From Vitellaria paradoxa (taxonomy: Eukaryota; Streptophyta; Magnoliopsida; Ericales; Sapotaceae): 64,000 nt of DNA. The DNA lies in assembly GCA_019916065.1 (NCBI GenBank), contig CM034243.1:28546147-28610146 (forward strand), read 5' to 3'. This document shows positions 47,801-59,757 of the stretch, one piece after another (position 1 is the first letter of the stretch; each line of letters opens with the position of its first letter). The translations under genes were made by a program, and so were the position numbers. The notes beneath the pieces are model-generated. The model did no database searches. It was not told the origin of the DNA and saw only the letters and a program-made list of their open reading frames with translations.

Positions 47801-48675
47801 CGAATTAGAATGAAAATTCCTTTTATTAATGTTTGTTATGTATGAATACATAAAAATGGAATGATAATACGAGTTGAAAGGCTAAATTATTCTTTTTTTT
47901 TGGAATATGCTAAACTAACGATGGCAACTTTGTTAATTCATTATACCTTAATTTTTTTTTTTTTTTTTTTGGGATTTTGTGAAATTTCTAGAATAACATA
48001 TCAGACTCTAAAACTTGTAATTTAGCAAATGTGAAATTCCTTTGCTCAAATTCCTTGATAAAAAATCAATCAAACATGGGAATTCCCATTCTTGTTCCTA
48101 ATTTGGAGTACTTTCCTTAACATTTTCACTTCCATTTTTGTAAATTCTGATCATTCAGTGAAAGGAATTTCTTTTCAATCAAAAAAGGGAGAAGGATCCG
48201 AGCAAACTCACAAGATAACCCCGAAAGGCAGTTTGAATTTTGGTGGCAGCAATGGCTTGAATTTGAAGGGCTGAAATCTCTCTACTTTCCTCTTCACATT
48301 GCTGGGTAGAACGAAGGGTGTTAGCAAGCCCAACAACCTCATCATCACAAATCTCTTCCTCACATTGATTACTTGCATCGGATCCAACTTTTATGGCTGG
48401 AGTTTTTTTATTTTGCTCTTCTGCTGCTTCACTCACTGCTGAAGCTGAAACAGGGTCTGAACTTTTGATCTTATGCCTCCCAGAACCCAATCCCCTCCTC
48501 TTCTCCTACAAAGAAAAAAACACCAGTTCCAACGGTAAGTATCAAATCCTCTCAGTTCTTTTTAAACTGACATCAAAAGAAGAAAACTTTAATGATTTAC
48601 CTTTGTTGCTCTTGAATGTGTCTCTGTAATATTAAAGAACCTCTTTAGTAGACTAAACCAGCTCTTCATTCCCAT
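44827..48675 (-). CDS. IQD: IQD (IQ67-domain) calmodulin-binding protein, five exons, 420 aa
   Basis: IQD proteins bind calmodulin through IQ motifs and act as scaffolds at microtubules, membranes or nucleus. Exons on the minus strand: 48675-48601, 48505-48212, 46659-46468, 45623-45492, 45396-44827. All introns are GT-AG and phase 0, and the whole frame is open. Residues 1-14 (MGMKSWFSLLKRFF) are the usual start. The IQ67 region begins near residue 111 (AATKIQTAFRGYL) and continues in exon 3, with IQ motifs IQTAFRGYLAR and LQAIIRGHAVRR and a weaker third, IQSQICARR. Its conserved phase-0 intron falls exactly after RGYL, as in other IQDs. A Trp-containing stretch SRWRYWLEQW follows near residue 245. 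The DUF4005 signature TPVVPTYMAATESAKARVRS lies at residues 312-331. The tail is Ser/Arg-rich and basic. Length is normal for the family. Introns 2 and 3 carry MITEs. Which IQD number is not determined. Confidence 0.95.
45670..46135. repeat. Intronic duplications with internal empty sites for a MITE
   Basis: ACCATTAATAAATATTAACA occurs at 45678 and 45795; in a third copy it is split by the MITE at 45858-46016. CCAACTTTCTCTAA / CCAACTATCTCTAA and AGGAGAGATGGATT also repeat (45738-45780 and 46068-46112). This is intron sequence between exons 3 and 4 of the IQD gene. Confidence 0.85.
45858..46016. mobile_element. Harbinger-like MITE, 159 bp, TSD TAA
   Basis: Ends are GGTTTCGTTTGGAG and CTCCAAACACTCCC. 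TAA flanks both sides (45855-45857 and 46017-46019). The interior shares AATCTCTACAAA and CTCACTGCACGAATTAC with the 167/168-bp MITEs at 35732 and 61981, so the families are related. It is located in an IQD intron. Confidence 0.9.
46749..47166. mobile_element. Harbinger-like MITE, 418 bp, TSD TAA
   Basis: Ends GAGCCCGTTTGGAGG and CCTCCAAATGGGCTC are inverted repeats with one mismatch in fifteen. The flanks are TAA (46746-46748, 47167-47169). The interior has GTGTTTGGTGGAAC and GTGTTTGGTAAAAC motifs, so a second related element may be nested. It is located in the long IQD intron. Confidence 0.85.
47712..48105. mobile_element. MITE-like element in IQD intron
   Basis: The left part TTTGGTTGCTAATAAAAATG with GGAACAAGAACAGGAATAAG is inverted relative to the right part around 48070-48100 (AACATGGGAATTCCCATTC, TTGTTCCTAATTTGG). 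It belongs to the GGAATGGGAAT-type plant elements. Edges are approximate. Confidence 0.45.
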
Positions 48676-49192
48676 TGGACCATCACTTCAACTGAACTAC
48701 ATGTGTCAGTGGTCCTCCTGGAAAGCTTCTAAATTTGTAATGGAATCTGAGGAAACTTGAAACAGTCATTAAATATATATATATATATATATATCAGATC
48801 TGGTCAATCAAATTCATATCAGGGCATCAAAAGGGTAAATAACTTTTATGAAAATTTTGGAACTTTTACAAGATAAGACGTGGAAAGTGTGCTAACAAAG
48901 AAATTTCGTCCAAAATGGAGTCCGAAAGCAAATTTCTTTGCCTTTTTTTTTAATTTTATTTATAATTTGGGAGCAGAAATTTCCAAACACCCACAATGGT
49001 GCTTTCGTGTGCTCAAAAATTTGTGTTTCTCATGATCTTTATCGTCATCAGTGAAAATGTTGGGCAGGTTGATGGCAACGTAAAAAAACTCCGCTAAATA
49101 AAGGTAAGAGAGTCCTGCAAATTCATGGGATCTTTTTTGCTGTTCTGCCATTAAAATAGAAAAAATTTGAGGAAAAAGACAAACTATTTTGA
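48676..49192 (-). promoter_or_regulatory. Probable promoter region of the IQD gene
   Basis: Upstream sequence on the minus strand includes a (TA)n run at 48774-48795. No unambiguous TATA box or element is assigned. The 63-aa ORF at 48960-49151 is not supported. Confidence 0.3.
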
Positions 49193-49520
49193 GAGTAACA
49201 TATTTTGAACCCTAATGAGTTAGGTGAGTTGGCTTTAGTCTGGGAGTTAGGGGCTTACTATTCCAAACTTTCAAGTTCGATTCCTCCTTTTAGCAACTCC
49301 TAGGGCCAGCCCCTAAGCGCAAAACACAGTAAGGCTAGTAGAATAGGTCTTTTTAGTTAGATGAATCGTATTCAGTTCTTGAGTGTGAGTCTGAATCTTT
49401 ACTGTTGCGCAAATCCGCAATTTATTGCTGCACATGTTGAGAGGGGTGGTGTGTGCGACACAAACTAAGGGGGATTAAATCTCTTGCGGTCATATCTTTT
49501 TTGAGTAACATATTTTGAAC
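49193..49520 (+). mobile_element. SINE with perfect 18-bp target site duplication
   Basis: GAGTAACATATTTTGAAC occurs at 49193-49210 and again at 49503-49520, bracketing a 292-bp insert. Near its 5' end the insert has tRNA-like promoter boxes: GAGTTGGCTTTAGTCTGGG (A-box-like, 49229) and AAGTTCGATTCCT (B box, 49272-49284). It ends in TCTTTTTT, a short T tail as in some plant SINEs, and has no coding capacity. The perfect duplication implies a fairly recent insertion, about 0.5 kb upstream of the IQD start. Confidence 0.85.
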
Positions 49521-52030
49521 ATTTAGCCTAAAACGTATTTTTAAAATGGGTGGGGTATTGGCACTTGTCCAAAAGCTTCCCCACTCGTTATCTTTTTTTA
49601 CTTCTACAAAATTATGAAACTAGCCTTGTAGGAGAGGTCAATTAATACAAAATACACCAAATACCATAATTACCCTCTCTTTCGATTTATTATTACAAAA
49701 CTAATATCCTTCACTTTTTACTTGTTTATAACTTTCTTCACTTTTTATTAATTTACATGTTAAATTAAAAATTTAATGTCAATTATAATTTCATGAAATT
49801 GTGTGACAGATCTTTTTTAATAATTTTTTAAATTAGCTTTGTAAATATATTTTTAAATTCAAAAATTAAAAAAGAAAATAAAAAATTATTATTTTTTTAA
49901 TTGATATAAAACAAGATATCATAATAGTTGATTAATTCATATACTAATAAAAATGATTGAAATAAAGGTAAATTAAATTAAAATGCAAATCCTAATATTT
50001 ATCTCAAAAACTAGTTACCATTAAATAAAAATAATATGACACTGTTCAAAACAATTCAACAGTTTTAACAAAAACTCTCTATAAATTACCAAGCGAAAAA
50101 AAAAACTACAAATAGGAATTGTAAAAAAAAAAAAAAGCTTATAGGGAAAAAAACTTTAATAATGTAATAGCATATAAATCAATAAAATTAAAAAAGTAAG
50201 AACTATTATATGCAATTTATTCTATATTACTCTGCCAAAAAAATTAATCACATAAAACAGAAAAATTAAAAAAAGTTAACGGTTGTCTTACTATTTAAGA
50301 GATTCGATAACTTATAAAAATATGAAATTTGCTCCATATTGCTTGTACCAAAAAAAAAAAAAAATTAATCACATTCGAAAGTTTTGCTTCAACATAATCT
50401 TCTTCCATCGTGTTTCATTTAAGATTTAATGAATCAAAGAGATATATAAGAGTAAAAGTATACATGAAATTATGATAGATATAATTATAAAAAAAAAAGT
50501 GGAGTAACTAAAAAGTGAAAAGTGAAAGATTTTAGTTTTATAATAATAAATGAAAAGAGAGGGTAATTATGGTATTTAAGGTGTTTTGTATTAATTATTC
50601 TCCATCAATTACAAAGTTAGCTAATTTTGTAATTTTGTGGTGTAAAAAGATTTTAAGGAGTGCGGGAAGATTTTGAAGGAGTGCAAATATCACTATCATT
50701 TTAAAATACATCTTCAGTTTTTTAAAATGTGTCTTCTGTCTTTTTCTAATTGTTTGGAAATGTCGTTATGAAATTGTATTTTTTGTCATTTGAAAATGCG
50801 TTTTTTCTTAAATCAATCTCTTGTATAGGACAGTTAACTAAAAAAATAAGAATATTAATAAATAAAAAATTCTAAAAATGTAGTTTCATAATGAATTTTT
50901 TAGACTAAATAAAAATGCATTAATAGTAAATTTTTAAATTATTTTATGGTTGGCATTTTCTTAATTTTTTTATTCTCACAGCCAAAAAAAAAAAAAAAAG
51001 AAAGAAAAATCCAAATTCATGGAGGGAGGAATTATTAGAATCTTTTCTGCGTCTGGGGCCCTCTGCTTGTCTCCATCTCTCATATATTCTTCTTTCTTGA
51101 CGCAACGGATGACACTTCAGATGCTTGTCGGATGATGGATACACTTGTGGGGGTAACGTCTCTATGCTCAAAGCGTGAACGTATTATTTCAGAACAAAAA
51201 CTTATTTGAAAATATAATTTATTTACAAAATATAATTTTCTCATTCTAATTTCCAGTGAGACAACATTTTTTTTTATATGTACATAAATTATTGTAGTAT
51301 TTTGCCTCGGTGCACATGTAGGCAGGTTACTGGCAGAATTAAAAAAAAAAAAAAAAACTTTGAGTTTCTAAAAAAAAATTATTAAGTTACTATGATTAGT
51401 ATCAAGATGGACAAAAGGTGCCTATAGTGCATTTCCGCTATAAAATTTGCAAAACGTATATTAAGGATGTGTTTAGAGTAACAAAAAGTAAGATAAAATA
51501 AAATAAAATAAAGCGAGTATAAATGTCCTATGGGCCCAATTTTGAAAAATGTCTATTTTTCTCTTCATCAGTTAATTCTAATTAATTTTCACTACCGTGT
51601 TGGAGTGGACTTAAAATTTATAATCAGTGGGACAAAAATATATTTTAAGGTAAATAAGAGTAAAAGTAAAAACATGGTCACAGCAAAATATGAAAAAAAG
51701 GAGTATAATATATGAAGAAAAAATAACAAAAAGATTAATAGAATTTTAGTGTAATTTTCAAGATTGGAAGCAATTCTTGTTTGAATCCATCCATGTAGGA
51801 GCGGAATCACACTGTGGGCTGTGGTAAGCTCTAACCCAGTGCAAGAAAAAAAAAAAAAAAAAAGAAAAATTTTTTTTTACTAAGTAAATTTTTTACTAAA
51901 AAATAATTAATTCAATTGATTTCTTAAACAACTCAACCCATCATTTGAATAACCTAATCTTAACCAACTCCCTAGGTCTTCAATTTATTTAACTTATAAT
52001 TCAGGATATTTTGTAATCCTGCCTTTGTCT
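49521..52030. other. AT-rich spacer
   Basis: No gene is supported. A GC-richer patch at 51010-51175 holds a 75-aa minus ORF without known domain. Homopolymers lie at 50985-51000, 51340 and 51845. Confidence 0.35.
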
Positions 52031-52330
52031 CTACATCCATGCCCGCAGATGTTAGAAATCCTGGTCCAGCCTGGATCATGGATAACTGGGATTCACCTCC
52101 CTTTAAGCGAACTGCAGGGCACCTAGTAGGAGTACCCGCAGGGCTGTTAGCTGATGGATCCCCATCATTCTTGGATGAATTTTCAGGTTTTTTTTTTTTT
52201 TTTTTTTCCAGTTTTCTATATTGGGAAGATAATGTGATGGAAATAGTTCGTCAATTTGCAGTACTGATTCTTTGTTTGCAAGCTTGCCACTGTTGGCCCT
52301 TTTTCCCCTAATTCTGCTGCTGATGTTGGG
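52031..52330 (+). other. Possible exon or gene fragment
   Basis: One frame reads MPADVRNPGPAWIMDNWDSP then PFKRTAGHLVGVPAGLLADG and ends before a T16 tract, with natural amino-acid composition unlike the spacer. I do not recognise the protein. Possible donor/acceptor sites were not resolved and no partner exon was found within several kb, so it may be a captured or decayed exon. Confidence 0.3.
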
Positions 52331-52444
52331 TCACTTTGCCCCCCGACTGTCCAAATCATGTAAAGCTTTCTTTCTTTTCTTCATTTATTCAGAAGAGGTA
52401 TGGATGCTGTCTTAGAACAAACAAACATGCACCGATCCAAGGAT

Positions 52445-52462
52445 AGAGAGAGAGAGAGGGGG

Positions 52463-52514
<52 letters not shown>

Positions 52515-52671
52515 TCCATAATTGAGGTATGTGGGGGTACTTCCAATGTGGTAGAGGTACTGATGGAATGTAAGGAAGAAACAAGATAACTTTAATTTGC
52601 CGAGAAACGACGGACAGCTGTTGAGGGGCCTTTATAGCTTTGTCATCAAGCAAGCCGCATCTTTGCTGTGC

Positions 52672-52706
<35 letters not shown>
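52445..52706. repeat. Facing (GA)n and (CT)n microsatellites
   Basis: An AG/GA tract of about 65 bp (52445-52510, with one GGGGGG interruption) and a CT tract of about 32 bp (52675-52706) are reverse complements of each other and flank 165 bp of mixed sequence, so together they can form a stem-loop. Confidence 0.9.
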
Positions 52707-52708
<2 letters not shown>

Positions 52709-52710
52709 TC

Positions 52711-54270
52711 TCTAAAAGTTTCAACATTAAATCTTAGGAATTTTGATCGAGCGGTTTAGAATTGACAATCTTCGATTATCACTTGGGTTTGAAGCCAAAC
52801 ATCCCGTTCATACTATATTATAATATGTTTCGATCTCAAACAATGTTGCTATGCAACTAAAAATTTTGAATTATTTTTTTTATTTTTAAAATTATAAAAT
52901 AAAAAAATAGATTCAAAATAAATATAACAAATGTGACTTAATATTTTAAAAATGTTCAAGAGATACTGATGCGGAATCTGACGGAGAATTCATGTTTAAA
53001 CTTTTTCTTTTCTTCCTCTTCGACTCATGAGCATTTGTGAAAGCATCCATTATAGCATTTCTATAGATTTTTATTCAATTATTGGTCATTTTTTCACTTT
53101 TCCTTGTCTTTTTTTCTAAAGGTTTTATTTTTAATTTGTACTTTTTTTACTAGGATTCCTATTATGGGTGCAGATTTGGAGCGTTGAAAAATAACAAAAA
53201 AATATTATTTGGATAATTTTTTGACGTTTGGCGCACATCCACCAAGCTATGTTTTTTAGATATAAATAGTATATATAACTTTTTTGACTGTTGTGTTAGA
53301 ATATTAGAGAGAGAAAACTGTTCGGATGGATTTTGATTTTGTTTTGATAGATTTATGTTAGAATTTTTTTAAAAATTATTGAACTTTTTGACTTTTACTT
53401 CAAAATGTTGAAGAGAGAAACCGTTCCGACAGATTTTTTTAGTCTATTTCGATAAATTTTTGTCAGATTTTTTGAAAGTTATTGTGAAATTTTTGAGATT
53501 TGTAAAAAAATTATTGATGTTTGTAAAAAATTTATTGAGATATGTAGATATATATAAATTTATAAAAATTCCACGAAGTACAAGGAGGACAAATTATGTT
53601 AGAGAGTTTTAAAGATTTTCAGAGATTTGCTTACTTTTTGAGCATGCCAAACACACCTTATATATCTCATTCAAATTACATGGAAAGTGTATAATTAGAA
53701 TTTTGAAATAGAAATATAAACTAGAAGGATATAGATGCACACGTTTAAATAATTTTAGAAGTGAAGTTTAAAAGGGATACATAGAAATATTCACAAAAGT
53801 GAATTTTTATTGCAAAATTTGTTATTATCACGTCATTTTGCGCACTAATTTGATTGAAAATTATAATGTATGGAATAGAATTTTTACTTTTCATAAGTCC
53901 CCTCTCCCATGTCTTAGCATAGATCCAAAATTGCACCTTCCAACGGCAGATGTCATAGGTGGGAAAGCGAATGAGATGAGCGTTTCACTGATCGTTTATG
54001 AACGAACTCATATTTGTTTGGTAGGGTAAACTAAAAGGTCTAAGCACATTTTTAAAGCTTAACAAATAAACAATCCAAGATTAAGTAAGGGCATGTTCTG
54101 CTTGGTAAGACTCACGAAGAAACGTATATATTGTTCATGAATATGCTTGTTTAACATATTTATATATCAGGTAAGATTATTTATAAGCTTAATAAATGTG
54201 CATAGTTTTTCTTATTAATAACCTATATTAGTAGTAAGTTGCTATTTATTAATTTGCAATTTGTTTATTA
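52711..54270. other. AT-rich spacer with a MITE-like block
   Basis: No gene. The stretch 53165-53660 starts with GGTGCAGATTTGG and ends with CATGCCAAACACACC, weak inverted ends suggesting an old GTTTGG-type MITE. Confidence 0.3.
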
Positions 54271-54271
54271 A

Positions 54272-54936
54272 GGGTCCATTTGGCACAACAAAATTTGCTG
54301 AAAATTTCTGAAAACTTTTGAAAATCTTTAAAAACCTCTATTATATTTTTATACTTTCTTAACTTCTCGAAGTTTGAAAAAGTTTAATACCTTTTAAAAA
54401 AAATGTTGATAACTAGAATTTGCTTAATCAAATAGCAAAATTTTTTTTTACTATTCTCACCACGGACTCCGAAATTACCGAATGACACCCACTGTGACTA
54501 ATTCTTTTGGAGTCGTTTTAACGGATTGTAGAAACCGTTGGAAAGCTTGCGTGAAAGGATAAAGCATAAAGCGTAATAGTTCAATACTGTCCAAATAGTG
54601 TGCACCAAACCGTTCTGATAGTTTGGCATTACCAACTTCCATCTAAACGGATCATCGTAAACCGTTTTGACAGTTTGGCACCACTAACTTCCATCCAAAC
54701 GAACCATCGTAAACCGTTCTAACGCCAGTGGCGTTTTGAGTTTAGTTTGGTCTGCAAAGAAACCGTAACTAATACAAAATTTTGAAAGCGTCCAAACGGA
54801 AATCTAGTCTGTCAGAATAGGAATCTTACTATTTATCTTCCAAAAATATGATTTGAAATGTGTGCACCAAGCGCTAAAAATTTCTCCAAATCATATTTTT
54901 TGTTGTTTTTTGTTGTTTTTTGCTGTGCTAAATGGT
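54272..54936. mobile_element. MITE-like element, about 665 bp
   Basis: Left CCATTTGGCACAACAAAATT matches the reverse complement of the right end (CCATTTAGCACAGCAAAAAA). The interior includes a 53-bp tandem repeat. The outermost GGGT of the left end has no counterpart on the right. Confidence 0.5.
54609..54713 (+). repeat. 53-bp tandem duplication
   Basis: Units 54609-54661 and 54662-54713 both read ACCGTTYTGAYAGTTTGGCA and continue through CTAACTTCCATCYAAACG to ATCGTAA, with a third partial unit (ACCGTTCTAACG) following. Confidence 0.85.
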
Positions 54937-56030
54937 TAGTTCATATTTGACCTTTGAGCCAAGACTCATAAATTACAAAATATCTATTTATCATCACTAT
55001 TTGGTTGTAGACCCATAAAAGATGAGGATTATGTTTAGGTCTAGACTCGATGGCCACGAGATAGTCTTATAAGCTTAAACACCTCATTTATATATGAGTA
55101 TGATGTGGTAATGATAATAAATGGTTAAGAAAAAGATAATGAAATACTAATTTTGATATTAATGTGCTCACGAGAGATGAATTGTTATTAATGTTATCCA
55201 CTGCACGTTAGTAGCATGCTAGGATATGTTATTACATATTATATTTGTTATCATGTGCATCGTGGGAATACATGCATTTAATACTCACATCTCTATAGAT
55301 TTTGTAGAGCATGACGCTTAGATATTATGATATTTTTTTGATATCCAAGGAGATATATTATTTTATACCAGATATTATTTTCAATTATTCAATGTGGTTG
55401 TAAAGGCCATTTGAGCCTGAATATTGTTTGGTTATTGCATTGGGAGCACCTTTGCCTAGTTGAGATCAAGACTTTTGTTAATTATTATTTTTATTACTTA
55501 TATTTATTATATATATGCTCTAGGATGGTTGTATGGTTTTATTGTGTTTATGTGAATTATTATCATTTGCATGTGGTTATTAGTTCACGTCTAGGATTAT
55601 GAAATACGAGAGTGATACTAATTACCAAGTCCCTGGTCCTAGATAATCATGTAGCCAAGTGAGTGGAGATGAGACCCCTGGGGGCACTTATGGGTGAAAG
55701 GTTCCCCAAGTGAGGGATCCCTGGGCCTTCCTTCTATATTCTAATCTAAGGTAACAAATTCTCATTAAAGGAAGGGTGCTGAAATTTAGAAGGTGAGAGC
55801 ACCATACTAGAGGAGAAGGTCATAAAGCATTACTGTAGTTAAGAGAGGTCCCTAAAGGCATTCAGAGCTTAAAATGCCCTCACAGGAGAAGGCGGCGTCA
55901 CAGGGATTTTTGCCTTCGCGTCCCATTTGGAGACTTCAAATTCCTCTATAGGTGGGGAAAGTGTGACCATAGAGTGGCTTGACAACCACACTTTCCTAAT
56001 CTTCAAAAAGATCACTAAATATAAAATTGT
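54937..56030. other. Unassigned spacer
   Basis: No gene. The stretch 55600-55920 is richer in GC, with CCCTGGGG and CCTTCC blocks, and may be decayed retroelement sequence. No domain is seen. Confidence 0.3.
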
Positions 56031-56034
56031 CAAG

Positions 56035-56390
56035 CTCTATGTTGCTAAGTCTATTTTTTAATATATTAAACTTTTAGATGAGATGATAATTAATGTTTTA
56101 GTATATTATTAGAACTATGGCAGTAGGAAGTCCTTAGTTGAAGTCTCACCTCCAATGTAAAAAATCAATAGTTGTATGTGTATGAACTTGTCAAAAAAAT
56201 TTAATCTGATGACACAAGAAGGCATGTTGAGAGCATCAATAAGTAATAAATTTGTCCCCCTCTCTCTAATAGTTTAAGTTTTTACTTTTTAACTGAGATT
56301 GCAATATCAAAACTCTAATTGCGGGAGGCCATAAGTTCAAGTCTTATTATCACTGTCTAATATGTATTTATTATTGTATACTTTGTTGAT
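56035..56390 (+). repeat. SINE-like dispersed repeat, copy C (plus strand)
   Basis: Two part-copies: CTTTTAGATGAGATGATAATT (56070) with AGTTGAAGTCTCACC (56136, a degenerate B box), and TAGTTTAAGTTTTTACTTTTTA (56270) with AAGTTCAAGTCTTATTATCAC (56334). It is opposite in orientation to the copies at 26445-26720 and 28145-28440. Confidence 0.5.
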
Positions 56391-57720
56391 ATTGTTACCC
56401 TTTATTTTATATAGCTTATTTGTTTCTTTAAGGTAGCCGAGTTGCAGGTGATGGGAGAGCATCAGGATAGCAAGGTATACATTTTTGTGTTTATTTCCTA
56501 GTAGTTTAACGTCTTAGGTGAGATAGTTGGTAATAGTTTATTAAAAAAATAGATGATAAGTTGGAATTTCTTCTTCCAAGATGAAATTTGGGTATATATA
56601 AATCCATCTATCAAAGGTAATATCAGTTCTCATGATCCTCTCCTTCTTATATATATAGTCATGTAGTGCCTATGATCACTTTCACTAAATTTTTGTTGTC
56701 ATATTAACTATTCCTATTTCCTAGAGGGACTTAAATATCATATGCTAATATGGAAATGAATTCCAAGATTAATCCAGTTTCTTCCAATCAAAAAATTTCT
56801 TTAAATCCACTCCTTTTTTAGAAACTAACACAAGGCTTCAGCAATAATTCATATTTAAAGTGTTCGGAGTTTCGAAAAAGTTCAAAAAAAAAAAAAATAG
56901 AAATCAAAATTTGGTCTAAAAAATGACATGTGACGAAATTTGATTAAAAGAAAGTCAGAAACTTTTAGAGTTTTTTGGAGTTTTGCAAAAAAAAAAAAAA
57001 AAAAAAATGGAACTCTAATAGAACTTTAAGAGTACTGAGGTAGTTAATGATTAATATTCGTACTTCAAAAGGAAAATTTCCTCCAAGCAACATACATGAA
57101 TAATCTACCCTCCCGTGTAGGGGCTTAATGGTGAGTTTGGATTGATGTGAGGAGAAAATGAAAAATTTACCCTTCAAAAAGCTCAAGTAAAATTGTTTTT
57201 AGACATGGAATCGATCAAAAATTAATTACGAATGGCTTGAAAATATAGGAATAATTATGAAAGGCTTGAAAATATAGGAGAACAACTCCATATTAAAAAA
57301 TGATGGTTGAGATACCACATTTAGATATGTAAAACGAACCAAGTTACTCGAAACTCAGTCAAGTTCAATTCGATCATAGACTTATTCAATCTAGGCTTAA
57401 AATATAAACGAATTGAATCTCAACCATGCTCAATTTCAGACCAGAACCATCATATAGGCCCAATTTTGTGACCATGTCTAACAATTTGCAAGCTTTCTCA
57501 ATTATAATTCCTATTTACTTGAACTTGATTAATGGTTTTGTTTAAAGTATATTAATCAATCAAAAAAGTATTACAGAAAGAATAAGTTTGAGGAGACAAT
57601 TGAGCTTGACAACAAAATTATTATTGTTAAAAAGGAAAAAAAAACAAAATTATTATTGTTAAAAAAGAAAAAAATCTCAAACTAGTGTTCATAAATTATT
57701 TTTCAATTTAGGTCAATTTT
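56391..57720. other. AT-rich spacer
   Basis: No gene is supported. An imperfect GTTCGGAGTTTCGAAAAAG / TTTGGAGTTTTGC block around 56860-57000 may be a decayed MITE. Confidence 0.35.
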
Positions 57721-58477
57721 AACACATCATATCCCATTAGGAAGGAAGGGGAGAGAGAAAGAGAAAGTGTGTTATGGGATCAAATTTGGTGGCTTAAATG
57801 GTGGAACTGTTACCAAAGGACAGGAGTTGATTAGATGAAGAATTTGAATTCAATAACGGACTATATCTCTTACAAAATAGTCAGTTAGGATAAGGATAAT
57901 TATTAATCATTATTATTTTAATTTAGCTAAATGTTAGGAGTAGATTTTGGCTAAGGTTGATTATTTATTTGAATGTTTCAAGTAGATTTTAGGTAAGGTT
58001 GATTACTTGTTTGAATGCTTTGAATACTCTATTTAAAGAATGAGATTTATAAATAAAAAAAATTATTTCCTTTCAACTCTGTTTAATTTAAGACTTAGAG
58101 ACACTCGAAATGCTCTACCAAAAGAAGCCCAGGACACATCATATTGTCCTAGTTTGACAAAATAGGTCGCCTACGCAAGAAAGATCCTTGTGCACTTCCT
58201 ATTCATAAGCTAGATCATGACCAGCAATGGGATAAACTTAAAGGGGAGGTTAAATCCATAAGTGTTGGCCAAAAGATGTTAATCAAATTGATGGAGGAGA
58301 TTTTTCAGTCGGTCCAATTAATGTCTAAAGTGTTGGTTTTTATAGCATATGGTTGAGAAAAATACCTCGAATGGAAGGATGAACTCTTTAAAATTTTTCC
58401 TGATGCACAGCAGAAGCATCTTGTTCTTAGTGATTCAGCCTTCCAAACTATTCTCAATTTTCTATTTCTAAATGGAT

Positions 58478-59757
58478 GTGTGTGATCACTCTTTACAGAT
58501 CACTTGACTCATTAATATATAAAAGATATTTATAAAAAGAGAGATACAGAGTTTGTATTAGAGAAGATCTCTAACTTTAGAGATTATCTCTAACTTTAGA
58601 GATTATCTCTTATCCACTCTCACACATATCTTATCTATATATATTATCCTAATATATATTTAGAAGATATGGTATCTTAAAAAAATCTTCTAACCATATC
58701 ATCTTATCTAAATATATATTAATTATCTAAATATATAAAATAAATTATAAATAATTAGCTAACTGGACCTGGCCCATTAAGATAAAATTGAGCTAGCTTA
58801 TGGACTGAAGGCCCATGGATTCCTAGCTCCAACTTAAAAGATATTTGGGCCTTGTCATCTCATGACAACCTATTATCTTTTAAATTAACCCAGGGCTATT
58901 CCACTAAAAGTCCTGAGTTGCACTCTTATAGTCCATGTTGAAATTCATTTAATTAAAACAACTTTTAATAAAATGAATTTTGGTCTTAGACCAATAATAT
59001 CCACTTAATTAACCCTCCATTATAAACTCGTAATTAAGCTAGACTAAATGTCGAGCCCCTTAATTACATATTTATCCTAAGTCTCTATTTATCTATATTT
59101 TGATCATTCTCAATATTTCTATATTTGTAAATAATTTACAAATAAATATTGTTATTCAATAAATAATTTATTGAATAAACTGCAGCCACAAATTTAATGA
59201 TCAAAAAGATAAATAGCTTAGGTGAGCGTATCAAAATGGATTCTATCTTGTAAGTATATGTTCCCACGATTCATGAAATTAAATCTCCAAGTTATCGAGA
59301 TTTTGACCATTTATAAGATCTCACTCCGTGATAACTCAAATAGATTTAATTCATAAATGTGAGTTCATTACAAACTCAGGATTAAGGTTGATTAAGTTTA
59401 TTAAAGCTTAAGTAAATTATGATTAAAGACATTTATTAACCATTCAATATGTATATCTCATATACATACTAACTTTTCTACTCAGAGTCACCACTTTAGT
59501 GATCAAGATAAATCACCCAATTAAGAAGTAGAAAAATTACAGGTTTAACATAATGAAATGCCCATTTCATTAATAGTTGTGAATTTACTTTTATTTATAA
59601 AACTTGTGATTTAAATCTTTCTGTATTGGCATCTTATGCCCAATACTTAAATCATATACTTTATAAATAAGGGACAAATAATGTTTGCTTAAATAAATAA
59701 ATATTTTATTATATCCAGAAAAATAAACTAAAATAAAATGTCATTACATAAAACATG
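58478..59757. mobile_element. AT-rich insert, probable LTR-type element
   Basis: About 1.3 kb of noncoding sequence separates two parts of the gypsy gag region. It contains a short duplicated palindromic motif (CTCTAACTTTAGAGATTAT twice at 58570-58608) and TGTGTGATCAC at the left edge. No open frame is seen. The style is that of a long plant copia LTR, but ends and target duplication are unresolved. Confidence 0.45.

Noticed and set aside
49229..49284. A functional tRNA gene
   Set aside because: Box-like motifs are present but no cloverleaf can be formed; the 18-bp target duplication shows a SINE.
51010..51175. 75-aa minus ORF as a gene
   Set aside because: GC-richer patch but no recognised domain, no splice context, and the frame runs into a poly-T-coded Phe run.
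52381..52653. 90-aa minus ORF with SLSLSLS repeats
   Set aside because: It translates the GA microsatellite; no independent support.
58478..59757. Ordinary part of the gypsy element
   Set aside because: It has no open frame and lies between two gag-like segments, so an insertion fits better; kept at moderate confidence because ends were not resolved.
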